From the NCBI GenBank assembly GCA_946616365.1, contig CAMOIX010000045.1:1-12588 (forward strand): a stretch of DNA of 12,588 nt, given 5' to 3'. Of the stretch, positions 6,853 through 12,588 are shown piece after piece. A program made the position numbers and the translations under genes. How positions within the stretch are numbered: position 1 is the first letter of the stretch; the number at the start of each line of letters is the position of its first letter. The notes under the pieces are model-generated. The model did no database searches. It was not told where the DNA came from and was given only the letters and a program-made list of their open reading frames with translations. Source of the stretch: AC2028 sp002373595 (GTDB taxonomy: Bacteria > Bacillota > Clostridia > Lachnospirales > Lachnospiraceae).

Positions 6853-8253
6853 ATGGAACATATAGACTTTAGCAGACCCTGTAAGATATATTTCTGCGGC
6901 ATCGGCGGTATAAGCATGAGCGGTATCGCTGAGATACTTAAGGATGCGGGCTTCGACGTATCAGGCTCGGACCGCTCCGAAAGCGAAGTGACAGACAATC
7001 TCGTAAAGCACGGCATCAGAGTATTCATCGGACAGCGTGCGGAGAATATTCAGGATGATATAGATGTCGCCGTATTCACTGCGGCCATTCACGAGGACAA
7101 TCCGGAGTATGTCGAACTCAGGAAGAGAAACATCCCCATGCTCTCGAGAGCGCAGCTGCTCGGGCAGATGATGAAATCATACAAAGTGCCTATCGCCATA
7201 AGCGGAACTCACGGCAAGACCACGACGACTTCCCTCATCAGCCAGATACTTCTTGAATCCGGCAAAGAGCCCACCATCAGCGTCGGCGGCATGATGCCTT
7301 CCATAGGCGGCAATGTGCGTGTGGGTGCGAAGGATTACTTTGTACTCGAAGCATGTGAATATACCAACAGTTTCCTTGAGTTCTTCCCCCGTATAGGTGT
7401 GATCCTCAATGTCGAAGAGGATCATATGGACTTCTTCAAGGATATAGACGATATCAGAAATTCCTTTGCAAAGTTCGCGGGTCTTCTTCCCGCTGACGGA
7501 GCGCTGGTCATTAATTCCGCAATCCCCGAGTACAGAAAGCTTACAGCCGGCCTCGGATGCAAAGTGATCACCTACGGCATGGAAGAGAAGTGTGCGGACG
7601 GATCTGCTCCCGATTATTATCCCGGTGATATCTCATATGACGACATGGGATGTGCATCTTTTAAAGTGTACAGAAGAGGAGATCTTAAGGGCTCTGTAGT
7701 ACTTAGGATCCCCGGAGAGCACAATATCGGAAATGCACTCGCAGCGATAGCCGTTGCCGATGAATGCGGTATCGACAATGACACCGCACTGTCAGCGCTT
7801 TCGAAGTTTACCGGCACGGACAGGAGATTCCAGTATAAGGGAACTACAGGCGGAGTGCGCATTGTGGACGATTATGCGCATCATCCGACCGAGATAAGAG
7901 CATCTCTGTCCGCAGCGTTAAAACTCAAATACAATAAGCTCTGGGTCGTATTCCAGCCTCATACATATTCGCGCACAGTCGCATTTTTGAAGGATTTCGC
8001 TGAAGCTCTTTCTATGGCGGATACAGTCGTCCTCGCAGATATCTATGCCGCGCGCGAGGTCAATACATGGGGCATCAGCTCGGATGATATCAGGAAAGAG
8101 ATCGAGAAACTCGGCAAGAAGAGTTACTATTTCCCCTCTTTTGAAGAGATTGAAATTTTCCTTCTGAAAAATTGCATAAAGGATGACTTGTTGATAACGA
8201 TGGGAGCGGGAGACGTTTATAAAATCGGCGAAGACCTGCTCGGAAGGGAATGA
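6853..8253 (+). CDS. murC: UDP-N-acetylmuramate--L-alanine ligase
   Basis: MurC joins L-alanine to UDP-N-acetylmuramate with ATP, the first amino-acid step in cytoplasmic peptidoglycan precursor synthesis. The 466-residue length is normal. The N-terminal Rossmann-type UDP-binding domain has FCGIGGISMSG (14-24). The central ATPase domain has the P-loop SGTHGKTTTT (117-126), then the EACEY and EEDHMDFF segments. GEHNIGNALAA and the third-domain motifs DDYAHHPTEI and QPHTYSR follow; HHPTE and YSR distinguish Mur ligases of this type. The start is preceded by GGGAGG (6836-6841) with an eleven-base spacer, rather long but with no better in-frame alternative. murC stands apart from any division cluster here and is monocistronic or reads into the primosome operon, since I find no T-rich terminator after it. 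Confidence 0.97.
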   Translation: MEHIDFSRPCKIYFCGIGGISMSGIAEILKDAGFDVSGSDRSESEVTDNLVKHGIRVFIGQRAENIQDDIDVAVFTAAIHEDNPEYVELRKRNIPMLSRAQLLGQMMKSYKVPIAISGTHGKTTTTSLISQILLESGKEPTISVGGMMPSIGGNVRVGAKDYFVLEACEYTNSFLEFFPRIGVILNVEEDHMDFFKDIDDIRNSFAKFAGLLPADGALVINSAIPEYRKLTAGLGCKVITYGMEEKCADGSAPDYYPGDISYDDMGCASFKVYRRGDLKGSVVLRIPGEHNIGNALAAIAVADECGIDNDTALSALSKFTGTDRRFQYKGTTGGVRIVDDYAHHPTEIRASLSAALKLKYNKLWVVFQPHTYSRTVAFLKDFAEALSMADTVVLADIYAAREVNTWGISSDDIRKEIEKLGKKSYYFPSFEEIEIFLLKNCIKDDLLITMGAGDVYKIGEDLLGRE

Positions 8254-8472
8254 TTTCCACATCATCCACATTATTTTGTGAAAGTATCGAATAAATAACC
8301 GGTGGATTAAAAATCTTGTATCGGGTGTGATAAAAAGCAAAATAGCGAAGATCGGATTTTTAATCCACTTTTTCCACAGAATTCACGACAGCTGATCTCA
8401 AATTTTCACTTTAAATCGCGAAACTGCATATCGTCACTTTGCCCATTTTATTTCAGAAAAAACTGTGCAATA
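8253..8472. promoter_or_regulatory. Cluster of DnaA-box-like 9-mers upstream of the helicase-loader operon
   Basis: Against the consensus TTWTNCACA, the murC-dnaD gap holds these sites. Forward strand: ATTTCCACA 8253-8261, TCATCCACA 8262-8270, TAATCCACT 8361-8369 and TTTTCCACA 8370-8378 (exact match). Reverse strand: 8301-8309, 8326-8334 and 8464-8472 (the last two with one mismatch). The four forward sites form two pairs that abut without a gap. The core TCCAC occurs five times in 126 bases counting both strands, where well under one would be expected by chance. The gap is AT-rich and also holds weak promoter-like boxes (TGCAATAAT at 8466-8474, TATAAA at 8480-8485). DnaA binding and control of the downstream operon are inferences. 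Confidence 0.6.
8302..8368. repeat. Perfect 14-bp inverted repeat with 39-base spacer
   Basis: GTGGATTAAAAATC at 8302-8315 is exactly complementary to GATTTTTAATCCAC at 8355-8368. The outer ends of both arms are DnaA-box-like sites in opposite orientation. The spacer (8316-8354) contains a further box-like site. There is no T-run after the right arm that would make it a clean terminator for murC; TTTTT follows at 8369-8373, so weak termination cannot be excluded. No matching third copy is seen in the window. Confidence 0.8.
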
Positions 8473-8490
8473 ATCCTCGTATAAATTTTT

Positions 8491-8496
8491 GAGGAG
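8491..8496 (+). promoter_or_regulatory. Ribosome binding site with ambiguous spacing to dnaD-like start
   Basis: GAGGAG lies three bases before TTG 8500 and twelve before ATG 8509, both in the same frame. Neither spacing is ideal. I prefer the ATG, because homologous proteins as I recall them begin close to the NIYQ segment. The difference is only three residues. Confidence 0.6.
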
Positions 8497-8508
8497 CACT
8501 TGTTTAAA

Positions 8509-9549
8509 ATGGCAGGTATAAATATATATCAGGACAGCTATATCGGCGCTACTATCATCTCCAATCGATTTATAGACGAATACATGAAGGATGCAAATGA
8601 TGCACAGCTGAAGGTATATCTTTACCTTCTGAGGATGCTCAATGCGCATCTGCAGACGGATATCTCGGATATCGCGGATCGCTTCAATCACACCGAGAAG
8701 GATGTGATGCGCGCACTCGAATACTGGGAGAAGAGAGGACTCGTGTGTCTCGACAAGGATGAAAATGACAAGCTTGTCGGAATCAGAATGAAGAACCTCT
8801 GCCACGGTGAGAATACGGGCGAGACCATTGAGGAGACTCACGCCCCCGCCCCGGCTACGGCACCTGCCCAGCTGAGCTACATCAAGCCCAATTATTCCGC
8901 AGATCAGATAAAGAATTTCAGGGAAGACTTATCCTCATCCAATCTCATCATGCTCGCGGAAGCATACCTTGCAAGACCACTGTCGCAGGCTGATCTCAAC
9001 AGTCTTGTCTTCATCAGGGACGTACTTGGATTCTCAGACGATCTTGCGGATCATCTCCTGCAGTACTGTGTGGGACGCGGAAAGAGGGATTTCCGTTATA
9101 TAGAGAAAGTCGCTATTTCCTGGAAGGAGCAGGGCATCACCACTCCCGAGGAGGCCGAGGAGAACATATCCCGCTACAACGGAGAAGTGTACTCGATCAT
9201 GAACGGTCTCGGAAAGAAGGGAAATCCTACGGATATAGAGATTGAGTATATCAGGAGATGGACCGATGAGTATGGGTTTACTCAGGATATCATACTCGAG
9301 GCGTGCAACCGCACCGTGCTCGCTACCGATACCAACAGGTTCAATTATGCGGAGTCCATCCTGAGACGCTGGAAGGAAAAGAATGTCCGTCACAAGTCTG
9401 ATATAGATGTGCTCGATAAGGAGCATGAAAAGAAAGCAGAGAAGGCGGCATCGTCAGGAAGGCAGCAGGCAGATAAGCCCAAGTACGGAGCGATGATGCA
9501 GAATACCATAGACTTTGACGAGTTTGAAAAGAAAGTATTGAAGGAGTGA
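8509..9549 (+). CDS. DnaD/DnaB-type primosome protein with two DnaD domains
   Basis: This 346-residue protein belongs to the DnaD/DnaB primosome family, which in Firmicutes remodels origin DNA and recruits the helicase loader and helicase. Residues about 15-100 form a winged-helix domain (FIDEYMKDAN, VYLYLLRML). A Pro/Ala-rich linker follows (about 110-125). Two DnaD-type helical domains come next, each ending in the family YxxxIxxxW motif: Y197 to W205 (YIEKVAISW) and Y280 to W288 (YAESILRRW). The tail (about 290-346) is highly charged and probably disordered. One winged helix plus two C-terminal domains is the layout of Bacillus subtilis DnaB rather than DnaD, though the protein is shorter than DnaB. 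It is followed after one base by the loader gene, the expected partner. ATG 8509 is preferred; TTG 8500 is possible. Confidence 0.9.
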   Translation: MAGINIYQDSYIGATIISNRFIDEYMKDANDAQLKVYLYLLRMLNAHLQTDISDIADRFNHTEKDVMRALEYWEKRGLVCLDKDENDKLVGIRMKNLCHGENTGETIEETHAPAPATAPAQLSYIKPNYSADQIKNFREDLSSSNLIMLAEAYLARPLSQADLNSLVFIRDVLGFSDDLADHLLQYCVGRGKRDFRYIEKVAISWKEQGITTPEEAEENISRYNGEVYSIMNGLGKKGNPTDIEIEYIRRWTDEYGFTQDIILEACNRTVLATDTNRFNYAESILRRWKEKNVRHKSDIDVLDKEHEKKAEKAASSGRQQADKPKYGAMMQNTIDFDEFEKKVLKE

Positions 9550-9550
9550 T

Positions 9551-10528
9551 ATGGCACTCACCAACGAACAGTACGATCAGATCTTAAGAGAATATGAGAT
9601 CAGACGTCGTGACAATGAAATAAAGAGCGCTGAGAACAGAGCCGGGCTTGAAGAGGGTTTTCCGAAGCTGAAAGAACTCGAAGACAGGCTTTCAAGGCTC
9701 TATATATCGGGGCTTATGAAGGATCTGGACGGAGAGGGCCGGAATGCGGAAGAGACTGAAAAGGAAGCGGCCGCGATAAAGAAAGAGATCCACGATATGC
9801 TTGATGAGCAAGGATTCTCCGAAGGAGATCTTGAACCCATCTGTGACTGCTACGACTGTCATGATACGGGATTTATCATCGGCGAGGACGGTATAAAGAC
9901 CAAATGTCACTGCTTTAAGGCGAGGGAACTGGAGCTTCTCTATGAGAATTCCCATCTCGGGGAGCAGGTTAAGAGATGCAATTTCGATAATGTCAGCTAC
10001 GAAGGCCGCGAAGGTGAGGACCTGGAATCACTCAAAAGAGCGGTTTCAAAGGCAAAGGATTTCGCTGAGAATTTCGGAAAGGACTTTCGAAATATCATAT
10101 TTTATGGTACAGTAGGTACCGGCAAAAGCTTTTTGTCGTACTGCATTTCGGATGTGCTTTTAAAGAGTCACAGATCTGTGATCTATATGAGCGCAAATGA
10201 TCTCTTTGACAGGATCGGAGACATCAGTTTCCGTATGAATGAGATCGGTGAGAGAAATGCGGCGTACAGGGAGCTGACCGACTGCGATCTGCTCGTCATT
10301 GACGATCTGGGGACGGAGCTTACGAATGCATTTACCGAATCGGAGCTTTTTGCGCTGTTAAACGGCAGATTGCTGAACAGAAGATCTACGATCATCTCTA
10401 CCAATCTGGATCTTTCTGATATAAGAGACAGGTATTCGGACAGGGTTTTTTCAAGACTTGCGGGGGATTACGAATTTGTAAAGCTGGTCGGAAAAGACTT
10501 CCGATTCATAAGGAGAGAAAATGCCTAG
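9551..10528 (+). CDS. DnaC/DnaI-type helicase-loader ATPase
   Basis: This 325-residue AAA+ ATPase should load the replicative helicase onto single-stranded DNA. The N-terminal region (about 1-95) is charged and helical, for helicase contact. A cysteine cluster follows, C98, C100, C103, C119 and C121, probably a zinc site like that of DnaI. The AAA+ core has Walker A GTVGTGKS (186-193), Walker B LLVIDDLGTE (Asp251, Asp252), sensor 1 STNLD (Asn285) and a likely arginine-finger segment RVFSRL near 300. These features match the DnaC/DnaI family rather than IstB, whose neighbours would be a transposase. Its start lies one base after the dnaD-like stop, with AAGGAG inside the end of that gene. Its last eight bases overlap prs. 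Translational coupling along all three genes is likely. Confidence 0.93.
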   Translation: MALTNEQYDQILREYEIRRRDNEIKSAENRAGLEEGFPKLKELEDRLSRLYISGLMKDLDGEGRNAEETEKEAAAIKKEIHDMLDEQGFSEGDLEPICDCYDCHDTGFIIGEDGIKTKCHCFKARELELLYENSHLGEQVKRCNFDNVSYEGREGEDLESLKRAVSKAKDFAENFGKDFRNIIFYGTVGTGKSFLSYCISDVLLKSHRSVIYMSANDLFDRIGDISFRMNEIGERNAAYRELTDCDLLVIDDLGTELTNAFTESELFALLNGRLLNRRSTIISTNLDLSDIRDRYSDRVFSRLAGDYEFVKLVGKDFRFIRRENA

Positions 10529-11714
10529 ACGCGAAGAAAAAAGAAATCTTGAAACTATTCCCGTAGGATCGCTGGGGATCATATCCTTAAGCGGATGCAG
10601 ACCGCTCGCCGAGATGGTAGACAAGTATCTCGTCAGATGGAGAGCGGAGCGTGAGAGTGAGCACAAGGGTTCACTTGCTTTTGCGGGATACCAGAGAGAC
10701 TCATATCTCCTGCAGGCCAAGGTGCCGAGATTCGGCTCCGGTGAAGCAAAGGGAGAGATACTCGAGTCGGTAAGAGGTACGGACCTTTATCTTCTCGTCG
10801 ATGTGCTCAACTATTCTGAGACTTACAGGCTCTGCGGACATGAGAACCACATGTCACCCGATGATCATTATCAGGACTTAAAGAGGATCATTGCAGCCGT
10901 AGGAGGCAAGGCGAGAAGGATCACGGTCATCATGCCCTTCCTCTATGAGAGCAGACAGCATAAGCGTACATCCAGAGAGAGCCTTGACTGCGCGATCGCA
11001 CTGCAGGAGCTCGTAAAGATGGGCGTTGACAATATCATCACTTTCGATGCGCATGATGCGAGAGTTCAGAATGCGATCCCACTTAGCGGATTTGAGACCG
11101 TTCAGCCCGCTTACCAATTCATCAAGGGACTGCTCAAGCATGTAAAGGGACTCAATATCGATTCTGAGCACATGATGGTAATAAGCCCCGATGAAGGCGG
11201 AATGAGCAGAGCTATCTACATCGCCAACGTGCTGGGCCTTGATATGGGTATGTTCTACAAGAGACGCGACTACCGTGTGGTAGTAGACGGCAGAAATCCC
11301 ATCGTAGCGCATGAGTTCCTCGGATCGAGCGTCGAGGGTAAGGATATGATCATCATTGATGATATGATCTCATCCGGAGAGAGCGTTATCGAGGTTGCTT
11401 CCGCTCTTAAGAAGAGAAATGCAGGCAGGATCTTTGTATTTGCCACTTTCGGACTCTTCACCGGCGGACTCGACAGATTCGACAAGGCTTACGGCGAGGG
11501 CATCATCGACCGCGTACTTACGACGAACCTCATCTATCAGACTCCGGAGCTTCTCTCCAGAGAATGGTACATCAGCTGTGACCTGAGTAAGTATGTTGCA
11601 TATATCATCGATACTCTTAACCATGATTCCTCGATCTCCGATCTCCTCAATCCCAACGAGAGGATCCAGAGCATCGTAGCCAGATACAAGGCAGGAGAGC
11701 TTAACGAGGAGTGA
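10521..11714 (+). CDS. prs: Ribose-phosphate pyrophosphokinase, long clostridial type
   Basis: The enzyme transfers pyrophosphate from ATP to ribose-5-phosphate to give PRPP, the precursor for purines, pyrimidines, NAD, histidine and tryptophan. The product has 397 residues against about 315 for classical Prs; the extra length is in an extended N-terminus and internal insertions. Motifs: YESRQHKR (142-149) in place of the classical ATP-binding loop, FDAHD (175-179), the mobile catalytic loop beginning KRRDY (247-251), and the PRPP loop IDDMISSGES (279-288) in place of the usual DDxxDTGGT. These differences characterise a recognisable clostridial subfamily that I recall but cannot check here. 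The ATG lies inside the end of the loader gene (eight-base overlap), with AAGGAG at 10510-10515. It ends the operon; no clear intrinsic terminator follows. Confidence 0.94.
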   Translation: MPRREEKRNLETIPVGSLGIISLSGCRPLAEMVDKYLVRWRAERESEHKGSLAFAGYQRDSYLLQAKVPRFGSGEAKGEILESVRGTDLYLLVDVLNYSETYRLCGHENHMSPDDHYQDLKRIIAAVGGKARRITVIMPFLYESRQHKRTSRESLDCAIALQELVKMGVDNIITFDAHDARVQNAIPLSGFETVQPAYQFIKGLLKHVKGLNIDSEHMMVISPDEGGMSRAIYIANVLGLDMGMFYKRRDYRVVVDGRNPIVAHEFLGSSVEGKDMIIIDDMISSGESVIEVASALKKRNAGRIFVFATFGLFTGGLDRFDKAYGEGIIDRVLTTNLIYQTPELLSREWYISCDLSKYVAYIIDTLNHDSSISDLLNPNERIQSIVARYKAGELNEE

Positions 11715-11759
11715 TCCTCCGGGGATATCGTGATCGCACTGAAAATGCGGCACGAGATG

Positions 11760-11795
11760 AATTGTTAACCCACCGCACGATTTGGGTTGACAATT
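11760..11795. promoter_or_regulatory. BirA-type biotin operator
   Basis: Arms ATTGTTAACC (11761-11770) and GGTTGACAAT (11785-11794) are inverted copies with one mismatch, 14 bases apart, and the symmetry extends one base outward and two inward. This matches the known BirA operator form, TTGTTAACC then 14-16 bases then its complement. The right arm contains the whole -35 of the bioY promoter. Bound biotinyl-AMP-BirA would block RNA polymerase, so bioY should be shut off when biotin is plentiful. Confidence 0.88.
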
Positions 11796-11815
11796 AAAGA
11801 CCATAAGTTTACAAT
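11787..11815 (+). promoter_or_regulatory. Strong sigma-A promoter of bioY
   Basis: A perfect TTGACA (11787-11792), a 17-base spacer and TACAAT (11810-11815, one mismatch) make this the best promoter in the window. The -35 lies inside the BirA-type operator. Transcription should start near 11822, leaving a very short leader carrying AAGGAGG. Confidence 0.88.
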
Positions 11816-11827
11816 AAGCTTCGGTAC

Positions 11828-11834
11828 AAGGAGG
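11828..11834 (+). promoter_or_regulatory. Ribosome binding site that fixes the bioY start
   Basis: AAGGAGG stands nine bases before ATG 11844. The frame is also open from an ATG-less segment at 11787, but that start would lie within the promoter, so the 11844 start is preferred. Confidence 0.85.
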
Positions 11835-11843
11835 CTTATTTTT

Positions 11844-12449
11844 ATGTGCGAAAACAAAACATCACCGGATATGACATCAATGGCAAATGCATCTGATAAT
11901 AAGGCATTAAAGGGGCCGAGGGCGAAAACCCGCGACCTCGTCCTTGTATCATTATGCACTGCTCTGACAGCGGTTTGTTCGTGGATCAGCATACCCGCCG
12001 CGATCCCCTTTACATTGCAGACATTCGCCGTGTTCCTGACCGTCGGACTCATCGGCGGCAAAAGAGGATCTCTGTCAGTGCTCATCTATATCCTGCTCGG
12101 AGCATTCGGGGTTCCGGTATTTGCGAATTTCACCGGCGGGCTTGGGAAACTTCTCGGCATTACGGGAGGGTATATCATAGGACTCCTTGTGGCAGCCCTT
12201 GTCATGTGGCTTATTGAGCGGCTTATCCCCTATGGCACTGTAATGCTCATCATATCTATGGCAGCAGGACTTATAGTCTGTTACATCTTCGGATCACTCT
12301 GGTTTATGTTTATTTATGCAAGAGATACGGGCTCCATCGGATTTGTTGCAGTTCTCGCGAAATGCGTCTTCCCGTATATTCCGTTTGATACCATAAAGAT
12401 AGCACTGGCGATCATTCTCTGTAAAAGGCTGAGGAGGTTCGTGGTCTAG
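11844..12449 (+). CDS. bioY: BioY, substrate-binding component of an ECF biotin transporter
   Basis: BioY is the membrane S-component that captures biotin; it works with the EcfA1/A2 ATPases and EcfT, none of which is in the window. The 201-residue product has a polar N-terminal tail of about 30 residues, then about six hydrophobic segments. Family signatures are IPFTLQTFAVFL (54-65), GGKRGSLSVLIYILLGAFGVP (71-91, with the PVF start of the binding loop), FTGGLGKLLGITGGYIIG (96-113) and FPYIPFDTIKIALA (176-189). The binding-loop segment is usually GPTGGY; here it is GITGGY. The N-terminal tail is longer than in many BioY proteins, and an internal start at Met13 cannot be excluded. Regulation by BirA and biotin is predicted from the operator. 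It is preceded by its own promoter and does not depend on the prs operon. Confidence 0.94.
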   Translation: MCENKTSPDMTSMANASDNKALKGPRAKTRDLVLVSLCTALTAVCSWISIPAAIPFTLQTFAVFLTVGLIGGKRGSLSVLIYILLGAFGVPVFANFTGGLGKLLGITGGYIIGLLVAALVMWLIERLIPYGTVMLIISMAAGLIVCYIFGSLWFMFIYARDTGSIGFVAVLAKCVFPYIPFDTIKIALAIILCKRLRRFVV

Positions 12450-12498
12450 TACTGTCTGACCAAACAACCGCGAAAGGTTAAAGCGGAAGGTTACTAAA

Positions 12499-12588
12499 AT
12501 GACAAAAAGTTTGATGAATGGTCTCCGAATCATATATAATCCCATCTTTGACAGTTTCAAAAGAGTGAAACCGCAGCAAACCCAAATG
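12499..12588 (+). CDS. Possible start of an unidentified gene, cut by the window end
   Basis: An ATG at 12499 opens a frame of 30 codons that is still open at the last base; the product begins MTKSLMNGLRIIYN and is basic. A modest AAGG lies eight bases upstream (12487-12490). I do not recognise the protein. Against it, the same stretch holds promoter-like boxes (TTGATG at 12511-12516 and TATAAT at 12535-12540, 18 apart), so the region may instead be the promoter of a gene further right. Confidence 0.4.
   Translation, partial: MTKSLMNGLRIIYNPIFDSFKRVKPQQTQM

Noticed and set aside
8253..8472. Calling the murC-dnaD gap the chromosomal replication origin.
   Set aside because: dnaA, dnaN and the usual origin neighbours are absent, no DnaA-trio run or clear unwinding element is seen, and strand switches here are not a whole-genome skew signal. 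It is kept only as a DnaA-box cluster.
9551..10528. IstB-type transposase helper as the identity of the AAA+ ATPase.
   Set aside because: There is no IstA or any transposase nearby, no terminal repeats, and the cysteine cluster plus DnaD-family neighbour fit a helicase loader.
11715..11759. Weak nested hairpin between prs and the bioY operator, considered as a terminator.
   Set aside because: The stems are short, interrupted by mismatches and not followed by a T-run.
12462..12490. CCGC / GCGG hairpin after bioY, considered as a terminator.
   Set aside because: It has only four pairs and no T-run; it is better left unassigned.

Overview
The window looks like a chromosomal core-gene segment from a moderate-GC, low-oxygen Firmicute of the class Clostridia (Lachnospiraceae or Saccharofermentans-like). 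The evidence is the gene set itself: F1 ATP synthase genes, spoVG, a GlgC/GlgD pair, a DnaD-like plus DnaC/DnaI-like helicase-loader pair, an unusually long ribose-phosphate pyrophosphokinase of the clostridial type, and BioY under a BirA-type operator. The taxonomic call is an inference from gene content; no rRNA or other marker is present. There are no mobile elements, CRISPR arrays, tRNA or rRNA genes that I can see.

Layout. From 1 to 1240 lies the 3' end of the atp operon (atpD, cut by the window edge, then atpC), closed by a strong intrinsic terminator. From 1251 to 3788 is a large single-gene unit: an 845-residue, single-pass, extracytoplasmic protein of unknown function. It has a beta-propeller-like middle and a C-terminal domain resembling a C39-type peptidase whose catalytic residues appear to be replaced. 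A bidirectional terminator (about 3813-3846) separates it from three genes on the minus strand: glgC (5423-6694), glgD (4305-5423) and, last, spoVG (3873-4148). glgC and glgD overlap by one base (TAATG), and spoVG has its own likely promoter.

A compact divergent promoter region (6695-6852) drives glgC leftward and murC rightward. After murC comes a 255-base AT-rich gap (8254-8508) with a striking cluster of DnaA-box-like 9-mers, including two exactly abutting tandem pairs, and a perfect 14-bp inverted repeat. This gap lies directly upstream of a tightly packed operon: dnaD-like, dnaC/dnaI-like, prs. prs starts inside the end of the loader gene. bioY follows with a near-consensus sigma-A promoter whose -35 element is buried in a BirA-type operator. 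A possible further gene begins at 12499 and runs off the window.

How the genes fit together. GlgC and GlgD make ADP-glucose for glycogen storage. MurC performs the first amino-acid addition in peptidoglycan precursor synthesis. The DnaD-like and DnaC-like proteins should load the replicative helicase, and co-transcribed prs supplies PRPP for nucleotide synthesis, so replication and precursor supply share one transcript. The DnaA-box cluster upstream suggests that DnaA controls this operon, or that the site is a DnaA titration or secondary origin element. That cluster and the 845-residue protein with a dead-looking peptidase domain are the two parts of the window that most deserve follow-up.
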